NCBI RefSeq assembly: GCF_000717245.1 | Contig: NZ_JNYQ01000014.1 | Span: 62,001-126,000, forward strand | Direction of reading: 5' to 3' | From: Kitasatospora papulosa | Lineage (GTDB): Bacteria > Actinomycetota > Actinomycetes > Streptomycetales > Streptomycetaceae | DNA: 64,000 nucleotides | Shown here: in pieces, positions 23,287 to 31,771 of the stretch | Numbering within the stretch: position 1 is the stretch's first letter | How the letters are laid out: each line of letters opens with the position of its first letter | Position numbers and translations under genes: made by a program | Notes under the pieces: model-generated | What the model was told of the DNA's origin: nothing | Seen by the model: the letters and a program-made list of their open reading frames with translations, nothing else | The model's database searches: none

Positions 23287-24996
23287 TTGAGCGAACCCAG
23301 GCCGGCGCTCGATCCCGCGACGCATGAGCTTCTGGACCGGCTCCAGGCCCGTGCGGACGCGACCGGTACGTCCCGCAAGCGTCTGCACGCGCTTCTGGAA
23401 GCGGTGCTGTCCGTGGGACGTGGGCTGGATCTGCAGCAGGTGCTGGGACGCATCGTCGAGGCGGCCGTCTCCCTCGTGGACGCCGGGTACGGCGCTCTCG
23501 GTGTCATCGGTGAGGACCGGATGCTCTCCGCGTTCGTTCCGGTGGGGGTGGACGACGAGGCCTGGGCCGCCATCGGGGCCCTGCCGAGCGGCCACGGTCT
23601 GCTGGGAGAACTCGTCCGCCATCCGGAGCCTCTGCGGCTGGACGAACTGTCCGCGCATCCGGCGTTCCGCGGTTTCCCCCCGAACCACCCGCCCATGCAC
23701 TCCTTCCTCGGGGTTCCGATCCGGGTGCGCGGCCAGGTCTTCGGCAATCTGTACCTCACCGAGAAGCGCGGAACAGCCCGCTTCGACGAGGAGGACGAGG
23801 CGGTCCTGATGACCCTGGCCGTCGCCGCGGGCGTGGCCATCGAGAACTCCCGGCTGTTCGAGCGGTCGTCCCTCCGGGAACGCTGGCTGGCCTCGGGGTC
23901 GGAAGTGACGAACAGCCTGCTGTCGGGCCGCCCACGCGCCGAGGTGTTGGGTCTGCTCCTCGAGCACGCGCACAAGAACGTGGCGGCGGACCTCGGGCTG
24001 ATCGCGGTTCCCGTGGAGGGCGCGGACACCCTGCGCATAGCCCTTGCGGTGGGCGCGGAGTCCGACAGGTACCACGGCGAGTTCGTCCCCCTGCGTGAGG
24101 GCTACCTGGGGAGAGCGTTCACGGAAGCCTCGGCATCGGTCTCCCTCGACGTCGAACACGATCCGAGGAACGGAGCGGACTCCGCGCGGTGGGCCGGATT
24201 CGGACCCGCGATGGCCGTCCCCCTGGGTTCGGGCGGCACCGACCCGCGTGGAGTCCTCCTCCTCACCCGGAACAGCCGGGCGAACGCCTTCACCGCCGAG
24301 GCGTCGGCGTCCTTGAAGGGATTCACCCGGCAGGTCTCGCTGGCCATGGAACTGGCGGAACGCCGCAAGGACGCGGTCCAACTGGCCCTTCTGGAGGACC
24401 GCGACCGTATCGCCAGGGACCTTCACGACCTGGCGATCCAACGGTTGTTCGCCACCGGCATGACCCTCCAGGGCGCACTGCGCTTCGTGACCCACCCGGA
24501 GGCGGAGCAACGGCTTCGCCGAGCGGTGGACGACCTCGACACGACGATCAAGATCATCCGATCGACGATCTTCGGCCTGCGTTCCCAGCAGGACAGCGTG
24601 CTGCGGCAGGGCCCTCGGAGCAGAGTCGCACAGGCGGTGGAGGCGGCCACCGGCCCTCTGGGCTTCGCACCGGCCCTCCGGGTCGAAGGGCTCGTGGAGA
24701 GCCGCGTCCCGGTGGCTCTCGCGGATCACGTGGTGGCGGTCCTCGTGGAGGCGCTCAGCAACACCGCCCGATACGCGCGGGCCACGTCGGTCGACGTCCA
24801 TCTGACGGCCACGGCCGACCGTACGACGCTCACGGTCACGGACGACGGCGTGGGCATACCCGAGGACGCGCGGTTCAGCGGGATCGGGAACATGCGTGAC
24901 CGGGCCCGGATGGCCGACGGCGAACTGAGGATCGGTGCGCCGCCGGGAGGTGGGACACGGCTGACGTGGTCGGCTCCGTCGGCTGACAGCGTCTGA
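23287..24996 (+). CDS. osdK: DosS/OsdK-like GAF-GAF histidine kinase
   Basis: A 569-aa cytoplasmic sensor kinase. GAF-A spans about residues 37-190, GAF-B about 205-355, the HisKA_3 dimerisation helix has His380 in DRIARDLHD, and the HATPase domain follows (EALSNTARYARAT; DDGVGIPEDARF; GIGNMRDRARM). The segment FPPNHPPM aligns with FPPYHPPM of mycobacterial DosS, keeping the haem-ligand histidine (here His134). It should therefore sense oxygen, NO, CO or redox. The TTG at 23287 follows GGGAGG by 5 nt; the much longer upstream frame is antisense to the regulator gene. Confidence 0.88.
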   Translation: MSEPRPALDPATHELLDRLQARADATGTSRKRLHALLEAVLSVGRGLDLQQVLGRIVEAAVSLVDAGYGALGVIGEDRMLSAFVPVGVDDEAWAAIGALPSGHGLLGELVRHPEPLRLDELSAHPAFRGFPPNHPPMHSFLGVPIRVRGQVFGNLYLTEKRGTARFDEEDEAVLMTLAVAAGVAIENSRLFERSSLRERWLASGSEVTNSLLSGRPRAEVLGLLLEHAHKNVAADLGLIAVPVEGADTLRIALAVGAESDRYHGEFVPLREGYLGRAFTEASASVSLDVEHDPRNGADSARWAGFGPAMAVPLGSGGTDPRGVLLLTRNSRANAFTAEASASLKGFTRQVSLAMELAERRKDAVQLALLEDRDRIARDLHDLAIQRLFATGMTLQGALRFVTHPEAEQRLRRAVDDLDTTIKIIRSTIFGLRSQQDSVLRQGPRSRVAQAVEAATGPLGFAPALRVEGLVESRVPVALADHVVAVLVEALSNTARYARATSVDVHLTATADRTTLTVTDDGVGIPEDARFSGIGNMRDRARMADGELRIGAPPGGGTRLTWSAPSADSV

Positions 24997-25070
24997 CCGC
25001 CGAGCGGCCGGCCGGCAACCGGTCCGGGCCGCCGGCCACTCCAGGCCGATGCGCCGGGCGGAAGTCCCGG

Positions 25071-25122
25071 CCCGGATACGCGGAACCGGTATCCGGGCGG
25101 AGTCCCGCCCCGGATACCGGTT
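25071..25122 (+). promoter_or_regulatory. Alternative hairpins (terminator or attenuator-like)
   Basis: CCCGGATAC (25071-25079) can pair with GTATCCGGG (25089-25097), while the latter is also part of a 17-bp arm (25084-25100) that pairs with 25105-25122 with one bulged C. The two stems are mutually exclusive. They lie about 75 nt after the kinase stop and 160 nt before the universal stress gene. The second hairpin alone would suffice as a terminator of the kinase gene. Confidence 0.6.
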
Positions 25123-25229
25123 GCGCGCGGCGGGGATCCGGTCCTGTGCACCTCCGCGGCCCGTCCCGTCCTGGGCCGCCCGGACCCGCGCGGGACCCGC
25201 TCGGCCCTGGGACCGGGAGCGGGCCCGGT

Positions 25230-25243
25230 GGGACCTTGGCTGT
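25230..25243. promoter_or_regulatory. Partial DosR/OsdR-like box
   Basis: GGGAC-CTTG-GCTGT has a perfect left half and poor right half, 37 nt upstream of the universal stress gene at 25280. The surrounding 25160-25230 has several other GGGACC units. Weakest of the candidates. Confidence 0.3.
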
Positions 25244-25279
25244 AGGCGAAAGGTACGCGGGAAAGGGTGTGTGAGGACG

Positions 25280-26188
25280 ATGCTGTCTCCTGTGGTTGCC
25301 GGTGTGGACGGAAGTGAGTCCAGCCTCCGCGCCGTGGACTGGGCGGCGGACGAAGCGGTGCTTCACGGAGTTCCACTGCGCCTGGTGTACGCCTCCCTGT
25401 GGCAGCGTTACGAGGGCGCCGCCCTCGCGAGGGGCCTGTCGCGCCCCGACGGCCGGGTGATGGCGGAGAACATCGCCGGCTCGGCGGCGGAGCGAGTCCG
25501 TCGCGTGGCGCCCGGCCTTAAGGTCACGGCGGACGTGCCGCAGGAGGACGCGGTGAGCGCACTCCTGAGAGAGGGACAGGACGCCTTCGCCCTGGTCGTC
25601 GGGAGCCGGGGCAGGGGTGAGATCGCCGGTCTGCTGCTCGGCTCGGTGAGTCTCGCCGTCGCCTCGCGTGCCCGGTGCCCGGCCTTCGTGGTGCGTGGCG
25701 ACAAGGCGGGCCTGGAAGCGGCGCACGGACGGATCGCGCTCGGTGTGGGGGACGCGGATCCGCCCGACCTGACGGCGGTCCGGTTCGCCTTCGCCGAGGC
25801 GGAACTGCGCGGGTGCGGGCTGGATGTGATCCGCGCCTGGCGCTGCCCCTCCCACGAGACCTCCGACCACCCGCTCCTGGCCGGTGACCCCGCGCGCTAC
25901 CACGAGGAGCAGGCGTCCGCCCTGCTCGACGAGGTCCTGGCCTCGTCGGAGAAGGATCATCCGGATGTCCGGGTGCGACGGGTGACGGCGGAGGGGCCCG
26001 CTCACAAGGTGCTCCTGGAACGCGCCGCGGTGTCCGACCTGCTGGTGGTGGGAGCCCGGCGCCGGGAGGGCCATGTCGGTACACAGTTGGGCCGCGTCGC
26101 GCACACCGCACTGCACCATGCGGCCTGCCCCGTGGTCGTCGTTCCCCGCGACAGCGGTGCGGGAGCCTCGCCCGGAGCGACGCCATGA
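25280..26188 (+). CDS. Tandem universal stress protein
   Basis: About 302 aa with two UspA domains. Domain 1 begins VVAGVDGSESSLRAVDWAA and ends with the ATP-loop motif GSRGRGEIAGLLLGSVS. Domain 2 begins RIALGVGDADPP and ends VVGARRREGHVGTQLGRVAH, a weaker loop. The start is ATG 25280; GTG 25271 is an alternative. It overlaps the following CBS-BON gene by 4 nt. DosR-regulated Usp proteins in mycobacteria bind ATP and slow growth; the same role is inferred here. Confidence 0.92.
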   Translation: MLSPVVAGVDGSESSLRAVDWAADEAVLHGVPLRLVYASLWQRYEGAALARGLSRPDGRVMAENIAGSAAERVRRVAPGLKVTADVPQEDAVSALLREGQDAFALVVGSRGRGEIAGLLLGSVSLAVASRARCPAFVVRGDKAGLEAAHGRIALGVGDADPPDLTAVRFAFAEAELRGCGLDVIRAWRCPSHETSDHPLLAGDPARYHEEQASALLDEVLASSEKDHPDVRVRRVTAEGPAHKVLLERAAVSDLLVVGARRREGHVGTQLGRVAHTALHHAACPVVVVPRDSGAGASPGATP

Positions 26189-26859
26189 CCGCCCGGACGC
26201 CGCACCGCGTGAAGGACGTCATGACGCAGACGGTCGTCGCGGTCGGTCTCGACGCCCGCTTCAAGGAGATCGTGGCGGCCATGAACCAGTGGCAGGTCAC
26301 CGCCGTCCCCGTCCTGGAGGGAGAGGGGCGTGTCGTCGGAGTGATCTCCGAGGCGGACCTCCTGCTCAAGGAGGAGCTACGGGGCGAGGACGCCACCATG
26401 ATCGGCCAGGGTGAGCGCCTCACGGACCACGCCAAGGCGGGGGCCGTGACCGCACGGGACCTCATGTCCTCCCCCGCGGTGACGGTCGCGACGGACGCGC
26501 CGCTGCCGGAGGCGGCCCGGCTCATGGCCCGTCACCGGGTCAAGCGTCTACCCGTCGTGGACGAGCGGGGCGTCCTCAAAGGCATCGTGAGCCGGATCGA
26601 CGTGCTCAAGGTCTTTCTGCGCACGGACGACGACCTGGCCGACGAGGTGAGGCAGGAGGTGATCGCCCCCCTCTTCCCGGTCTCCCGGCGTGGCATCGGC
26701 GTAGCGGTCACCGGGGGACGGGTGACCCTCGACGGTGAGGTGCGCGACACGGCACTCATACCGGTGGCCGAGCGCCTCGCCAGAACGGTCGAAGGGGTGG
26801 TGGACGTCCGCTGCGATCTCCACGGCCCGGCCGTCGCGGAGCCGGAGGCCGGCCGGTGA
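26185..26859 (+). CDS. CBS pair plus BON domain protein
   Basis: A 224-aa protein. Two CBS motifs (about 8-60, VKDVMTQTVVAVGLDARFKE to GVISEADLLLKE; about 90-145, DLMSSPAVTVATDAPL to GIVSRIDVLKVF) are followed by a BON domain (about 150-215, GVAVTGGRVTLDGEVRDTAL). CBS pairs bind adenine nucleotides and BON domains are thought to bind membranes or polysaccharide. First of three paralogues in this block; coupled to the Usp gene by ATGA. It parallels mycobacterial Hrp1 (Rv2626c) in context but adds BON. Confidence 0.92.
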   Translation: MTARTPHRVKDVMTQTVVAVGLDARFKEIVAAMNQWQVTAVPVLEGEGRVVGVISEADLLLKEELRGEDATMIGQGERLTDHAKAGAVTARDLMSSPAVTVATDAPLPEAARLMARHRVKRLPVVDERGVLKGIVSRIDVLKVFLRTDDDLADEVRQEVIAPLFPVSRRGIGVAVTGGRVTLDGEVRDTALIPVAERLARTVEGVVDVRCDLHGPAVAEPEAGR

Positions 26860-26925
26860 AGCCCCGGGCCCTGTGGTGCCCGGACCGCCCCGTCGGCCCT
26901 GAGCCCGTGGTGCCCGGCCCGTCCC

Positions 26926-27378
26926 TCACGAACGCCTGGCTGCCTTCGCCTTGACGACCACCACCGGGCACACGGCGTGCTGAGCGCACCGCTGGCTGAC
27001 GGAGCCCAGCACGGCCCGCGCGAAGGCTCCTCGTCCCCTGTTGCCGACCACCAGCAGGTCGGCGCCCTCGGATGCCTTCACCAGGACTTCCGACGGATCG
27101 CCCCGCACCAGGATCTCGTGCACGACAGCCGGCCTGGCGTCACCGAACACGGCCTCGATGCCTTCGGAGAAGCGCCTCCGGGCGTCCTCCAGGTCGAATC
27201 CGGCCTCGGTGGCCGGCCCGGCCCAACCGACCTCCGACGGGGTCTCCCAGACGCACACCGCCTCGACCACGGCACCGGTGAGCCGGGCGTGCCGGGCCGC
27301 CCAGCGCAGAGCCTCCTGGGAAGGGCCGGAGCCGTCGACCCCGACGACGACCCGCAGGTTTTCCGAACCGCTGTCCAT
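26926..27378 (-). CDS. Single-domain universal stress protein
   Basis: A 150-aa UspA protein starting ATG 27378 (MDSGSENLRVVVGVDGS). The ATP-binding motif near the end is VVGNRGRGAFARAVLGSVS, intact (G-2x-G-9x-G-S/T pattern), so ATP binding is expected. It stands alone, convergent with the CBS-BON gene and divergent from the HTH-PNPOx gene. The much longer open frame upstream is not supported. Confidence 0.93.
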   Translation of the reverse strand: MDSGSENLRVVVGVDGSGPSQEALRWAARHARLTGAVVEAVCVWETPSEVGWAGPATEAGFDLEDARRRFSEGIEAVFGDARPAVVHEILVRGDPSEVLVKASEGADLLVVGNRGRGAFARAVLGSVSQRCAQHAVCPVVVVKAKAARRS

Positions 27379-27465
27379 ACCCGCCTCACCGTCTATACGA
27401 GCCCCCGCACATCCACACTGCCCGCGCGAAGGGTGCTGCGCCATGCGGGAGGCCGGGACCGGTGT

Positions 27466-27479
27466 TGGACCGGTGGCCG
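27466..27479. promoter_or_regulatory. Candidate DosR/OsdR-like box between divergent genes
   Basis: TGGAC-CGGT-GGCCG, 87 nt upstream of the universal stress gene at 27378, within a 367-nt divergent gap (27379-27745). A GGTCCC half site at 27618-27623 lies nearer the HTH-PNPOx gene. No gene is seen in the gap. Confidence 0.35.
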
Positions 27480-27745
27480 CGGGGCCCGGCCGGCGCACGT
27501 GCGTGCCCTCGCGGTCCTCCTGCCGCACGGCCGCCGTGGGTGAGGCCGGGAGTGTGCCGTCGGCCTCACGCAGGCGCCGCCGGTGGAGTGGTTCGGCGGC
27601 GAAGCGCCCGTTCGGACGGTCCCCGGCACGCGTCGACTCGGTGTCATGGGGGTGACGTGGTTCTCGACCGGGCCTCCCGAGCGCCGGCGCCGCGTCGGCC
27701 GGACACGGGACGCGATCCGGTACGGGACGAACGAAGGTGAGCATC

Positions 27746-28435
27746 ATGACCGACCGATCGAAGACCGGCGCGGACGGGGACGGGGCGCCCGCGGCGGGTG
27801 ACTTCGGCAGGCGGGTGGCGGCGCGCCGTGAATACCTCGGACTGTCGCGGGGAGAGGTCGCGCTGCGCACCGCGTCGGCCCCGGGATACATCGAGTACGT
27901 CGAGACACAGCCGGGCTCCCACGGGATGGGGTTCGTGGTGCGTCTGGCCCACGCCCTCGAGACGACCGTCGACGACCTCACCGGCGGCACCGTCGACCTT
28001 CCCCCTGGGGCGGGCCGCGCGGCAGGCCACCCCCGGCTGGTCGAGATCGGCCAGGACGAGTGCTGGACACTCGTCGGCCGCCGAGGGGTCGGGAGGGTCG
28101 TCGTGAGCGACGAGGGCGGACCGGCCGTCTATCCGGTCAACTACGTGTGCGTGGAGAACCGGATCGCGTACAGGACCTCGCCGGACTCGCGTCCCGCCCA
28201 CGCCGTCGGGCACGAGACCGCGTTCGAGGTGGACCACATCGACGACGCCTTCAGCCGGGGATGGAGCGTGCTCGTCGTCGGCGCCGCCGACGCCCTCACG
28301 GAGCCCCGGGACGTCGCGGCTCTGGAGAACGAGGCGGGGACCGTGACGCCCTGGGCCGGCGGTGAACGGGACCTGTGGGTCGTGGTGACGGCCGACAGGG
28401 TCACCGGGCGCCGCATCGAGACCGACGCCCCGTAG
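27746..28435 (+). CDS. XRE HTH fused to PNPOx-like flavin domain
   Basis: A 229-aa protein. Residues about 18-75 form an XRE-type helix-turn-helix (DFGRRVAARREYLGLSRGEVA, then SAPGYIEYVE). Residues about 90-220 form a pyridoxamine-phosphate-oxidase-like split barrel (ECWTLVGRRGVGRVVVSDEGG; VYPVNYVCVENRIAYRT), a fold that binds FMN or F420. A redox-responsive regulator is the natural reading. ATG 27746 has GAAGGTG upstream. Confidence 0.88.
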   Translation: MTDRSKTGADGDGAPAAGDFGRRVAARREYLGLSRGEVALRTASAPGYIEYVETQPGSHGMGFVVRLAHALETTVDDLTGGTVDLPPGAGRAAGHPRLVEIGQDECWTLVGRRGVGRVVVSDEGGPAVYPVNYVCVENRIAYRTSPDSRPAHAVGHETAFEVDHIDDAFSRGWSVLVVGAADALTEPRDVAALENEAGTVTPWAGGERDLWVVVTADRVTGRRIETDAP

Positions 28436-28463
28436 CTCCTGTGCGCCTGGGACGCCGCGGGTC

Positions 28464-29468
28464 TCACTCCGCCCGATCGCCCCGCTCGTCGTCGATGGCC
28501 AGTACGTCGCCCACGTCACGGCGGGGCGTGGGCGGGACCATGGGGCCGTATCCCAGCCGGAGCAGCATCTGAGGGAACGAGGTGGTGGTTCCGGCGTGCG
28601 GATCCCTCAGCAGCCAGCGTAGTTCGGGGTGTTCGAGGGCTTGCGAGTTGAGCGACGTCGAGAGTCCGTCCGCCGTCGCCTGCAGGAGCACCCGCTCCAG
28701 TGCCTGCCCGGCGAGGAGCCAGTCCGGTGGGCGGTCCTGGGCGGTCCCGAGGACCACGAGGCAGGGTGCGTGCTCGAAAACGGCGGACCGCCGTTCGGGG
28801 AGGTGCCGCCCGACGGCGAAGTCCCGTGCCGGTGCTCTGCCTCCGTGGCGCCGTGGACCGAAGGCGTACGTGGGGATTCCGTCCGGTCCTTCGACCCCGG
28901 ATCCCGTCCACCGCGCGATCTCCGCGCGGGCCTCGGGTGACAGCCGCTCGTCCTGTGCCGCGTCCTCCACCACGTCGAGGACGGCTTCCGCCTGCCATTC
29001 GCCGAGGACGGACAGACCGACCCCCTCCGATCGAGCCGCACCGCTGAGCGCGTCGAGCAGCGCGGCGGGGACCCGTTCGTCCGTGAACGCTTCCCGGCTG
29101 CTGCGGCGCCTCCGGATCGCCGGATACAGATCGGCGACGCCGTCGGGGTCCGCCGCCTCCACGAATCGGACGCTCGCCAGGAGGTGGGGATCAGCGGGAT
29201 CGGGCAGCGGACGGACATGCGCCGTCCATCCCGCGTGGGCGGCGGCCACGCGGAGATTGAAGAGCGCGGCACCGCAGCTGACGTGCATGCTGCGGTGGTG
29301 GGAGTCGGTGTGCGGCATGGAGCGCGTCAGGTCCATGCGCAGTCGGAGTTCGCCGGTCGCCGGCACGTACCGGAACTGCCAGGGCTGAGCGTTGTGCATG
29401 GAAGGGGCCATGACCGCGTCGCCGACCCATGCGGTCACCGTCGCGGCATCGGCCTGTGGAGTCGACAT
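28464..29468 (-). CDS. Acg-family nitroreductase-like protein
   Basis: A 334-aa protein of the Acg group (Rv2032/Rv3131-like), a classic DosR regulon member. It has DAVMAPSMHNAQPWQFRY at the N-terminus, the flavin-binding start of nitroreductases, and RRRSSREAFTDERVP in the second half-domain; LLRLGYGPMVPPTPRR closes the FMN site. These proteins resemble a fused nitroreductase dimer with a lid and are proposed to store rather than turn over flavin. It lies 29 nt downstream of a Usp gene and is probably cotranscribed with it. Confidence 0.9.
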   Translation of the reverse strand: MSTPQADAATVTAWVGDAVMAPSMHNAQPWQFRYVPATGELRLRMDLTRSMPHTDSHHRSMHVSCGAALFNLRVAAAHAGWTAHVRPLPDPADPHLLASVRFVEAADPDGVADLYPAIRRRRSSREAFTDERVPAALLDALSGAARSEGVGLSVLGEWQAEAVLDVVEDAAQDERLSPEARAEIARWTGSGVEGPDGIPTYAFGPRRHGGRAPARDFAVGRHLPERRSAVFEHAPCLVVLGTAQDRPPDWLLAGQALERVLLQATADGLSTSLNSQALEHPELRWLLRDPHAGTTTSFPQMLLRLGYGPMVPPTPRRDVGDVLAIDDERGDRAE

Positions 29469-29497
29469 CTGGGTTCCTTCCCGACCGGTTCGCGGAT

Positions 29498-30433
29498 TCA
29501 GGGATGCGGCACCACTGCGACCGGTGATGTGGCGTGATGGATGACCGCGTGCGCCACATGCCCGAGCCGGGGGCCGACCGGACGCGTCCGCTCGCGGCGT
29601 CCGACGACGACCAGGTCGGCATCGGGCGAGGCGTACACCAGCTCCGCTCCCGGCGCTCCCGCCACCGCCGTGGTCCGCACCGTGACGCCGGGGAACCGCC
29701 GCTTCCAGGGGTCCACGACGCGTTCGAGGTTCGTCTCGATCTCGGCTACGAGCTCGTTCCCCAGGCCGGGATCGGCGGCCTGGGCGTACGCGTACATGGG
29801 CGGAAAGGACCAGGCGTGCAGAATCTGCAGCCCACAGCTCCGCCGGGCCGCTTCGGTGAAGCCGAAATCCAGGACCGGCGCTTCGGATTCCGCTTCTCTC
29901 GGATCGATACCGAGGAGCAACTGTCCCGCCGGCTGCTCGGAGCGGTGGGGCCGCTCGCCACGGTCGGCTCCACCGTTGCGGACGAGCACCACCGGACAGG
30001 GCGACGCCGCCGCCACAGGCAGCGAGGTGGTACCGATGACGAAGCCCGTGAGCCGGTTGAGCCCTTGTGACCCCAGCACCAGCAGGTCCATGCCTCCCGG
30101 TGTCTCGGCCTCGGCAAGGAGGACCTTGGAAGCGAGACCGAAGCCGGTCACGTTCTCCGCGCCGACGCTCAGGCCCGGGTGTGCCTGCTCCGCCTCCGCC
30201 GCCGCTCGTGCCAGCAGGTCCTCGTACTTCGGGGAGCGCCCGGGTTCCGTGTGAGCGGCCGTGGCGGCGGACGACGACACCACGTGTTCGACGTGTCCGG
30301 GCGGAACCGGCCAGTCCTGGATGTGGATGATACGGAGCGCGACCTCACGCAGAACCGCCTCCTGGGCAGCCCATCGGACTGCGGCGAAACTCTCGGGCGA
30401 GCCGTTCAGCCCCACCGTCACATTGCCTGGCAT
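29498..30433 (-). CDS. Tandem universal stress protein
   Basis: A 311-aa protein with two UspA domains: domain 1 starts NVTVGLNGSPESFAAVRWAA and ends LVLGSQGLNRLTGFVIGTTS; domain 2 starts LLLGIDPREAES and ends VVGRRERTRPVGPRLGHVAH, lacking a good ATP loop. ATG 30433 is preceded by GAGGAGG at 6 nt. It is first in an operon with the Acg nitroreductase and divergent from another Usp gene. Confidence 0.92.
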   Translation of the reverse strand: MPGNVTVGLNGSPESFAAVRWAAQEAVLREVALRIIHIQDWPVPPGHVEHVVSSSAATAAHTEPGRSPKYEDLLARAAAEAEQAHPGLSVGAENVTGFGLASKVLLAEAETPGGMDLLVLGSQGLNRLTGFVIGTTSLPVAAASPCPVVLVRNGGADRGERPHRSEQPAGQLLLGIDPREAESEAPVLDFGFTEAARRSCGLQILHAWSFPPMYAYAQAADPGLGNELVAEIETNLERVVDPWKRRFPGVTVRTTAVAGAPGAELVYASPDADLVVVGRRERTRPVGPRLGHVAHAVIHHATSPVAVVPHP

Positions 30434-30617
30434 GTCGGCCTCCTCGTAGCGAAGGGACTCCCGGCGTCGTTCCGGGGGGACGGGGCGGAAGCGATCTTCC
30501 GGTCCGCCTCCTTCCGCGTCATCGCAGGGGCGTCCTCCGTAACCAGCGTTCCGCGCGACGGCGGCAGATGTACAGGGCCGAGTGGGCTCCCCCGGGAGGC
30601 GGCCACTGCCCGTCCCC

Positions 30618-30631
30618 GGGACCTTTGGCCC
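30618..30631. promoter_or_regulatory. Candidate DosR/OsdR box between divergent usp genes
   Basis: GGGAC-CTTT-GGCCC, one of the two best matches to the GGGAC-N4-GTCCC pattern. It lies 84 nt upstream of the gene at 30715 and 185 nt upstream of the one at 30433, in a 281-nt divergent gap without other features. Confidence 0.5.
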
Positions 30632-30714
30632 CCTGACCGGGCCGTCATGGCCCTGCCGCCGAGGCAGCGCCGAGGACACCGTGGGAAGCAGGTGCACGTG
30701 GCCGAGGAGGACGT

Positions 30715-31584
30715 ATGACGCGCTCCGGAACGAGCCGGGAGATCGTGGTCGGTGTCGATCCGCTCGACCCCTCGGTACCGACGCTCGCCTGGGCGGCGGA
30801 CGAGGCGGATCGCAGGAACCTGCCGCTCCGGCTCGTCCTCGCCGTCCCCCCGCTGCACGACACCCAGCACGTGGATTCGACACCTCGGCGGATGTCGCTG
30901 CAGGCCAAGGGGCGGGAAGCCCTGGACTCGGCCCGTGAGACCGTTCTCCGCCTCTCCCCCGGGCTCCCGGTGGCGACCGAGCTCCTGGACGGCCGGCCGG
31001 CCGCCGTGCTGTGCCGATCCGCCGGCGCCGCTCACGCCCGCATGGTCGTGGTCGGCTCCCGGCGGCTCAGCAAACCGGCGGAGATCCTCGGAATGCGTTC
31101 GGTGGCCGCACCACTCAGCGCGCAGGCGGACTGCCCCGTCGTGGTCGTGCGGGCACCCGAGAACACGGCGGATCTCTCCGCGCGTCTCGTCGTGGGTGTC
31201 GACGGCAGCGACTCCTCCAGGGTGGCCTTGAGGTTCGCGTTCGAGGAGGCGGGCCTGCGCCGGGCCCCGGTTCACGCCGTGCTGGTGTGGCAGCGCCCGG
31301 CGTTCGCCCTGGCCGGGGAGGAGTCGGTCAGGGAGGGGAGCGCACGGATTCTCGCCGCCGCCGTCGCGGAGTGCTCCACCAATCATCCGGACGTGCGGTG
31401 CACTCAGGAGACGCGCCACGGGCATCCGGTGGAGGAACTCGCCCGTGCCTCGGCCGGCACTCTGGGCGTCGTGGTCGGGAGGCGCGGGCGCGGCGGTTAC
31501 ACGGGGATGCGGCTCGGCTCCGTGCCGCACGGACTCCTGCACCGGGCTGAGTGTCCCGTCATCACGGTGCCCGGTGAGAGCTGA
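30715..31584 (+). CDS. Tandem universal stress protein
   Basis: A 289-aa two-domain Usp. Domain 1 (EIVVGVDPLDPSVPTLAWAA to VVVGSRRLSKPAEILGMRSV) and domain 2 (RLVVGVDGSDSSRVALRFAF to VVVGRRGRGGYTGMRLGSVP) both keep the Walker-A-like start; domain 2 keeps the better ATP loop. The ATG follows GAGGAGG. It ends 174 nt before a convergent CBS-BON gene. Confidence 0.93.
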   Translation: MTRSGTSREIVVGVDPLDPSVPTLAWAADEADRRNLPLRLVLAVPPLHDTQHVDSTPRRMSLQAKGREALDSARETVLRLSPGLPVATELLDGRPAAVLCRSAGAAHARMVVVGSRRLSKPAEILGMRSVAAPLSAQADCPVVVVRAPENTADLSARLVVGVDGSDSSRVALRFAFEEAGLRRAPVHAVLVWQRPAFALAGEESVREGSARILAAAVAECSTNHPDVRCTQETRHGHPVEELARASAGTLGVVVGRRGRGGYTGMRLGSVPHGLLHRAECPVITVPGES

Positions 31585-31731
31585 TACCTCGGCGGCCGGC
31601 AGACGGCCGGCGGGCCGTTGGCGGCTGCTTCCGGTTCATTGAAAAAGCTTCCCGAGGGCTTCACGCCTCCCTGCGCGTGGCTTCACGGCTCCCCGCGGCT
31701 TCCCGGGGGCCTTCGGGCTGCCCGGAGGCCT

Positions 31732-31771
31732 GGGCGGATCACGGGTGCCGGGGGCGGATCACGGGTGCCGG
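31732..31771. repeat. Perfect 20-bp tandem duplication
   Basis: Two identical 20-nt units (GGGCGGATCACGGGTGCCGG at 31732 and 31752) abut, the second covering the stop codon of the CBS-BON gene. Looks like a recent slippage duplication. Confidence 0.85.
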
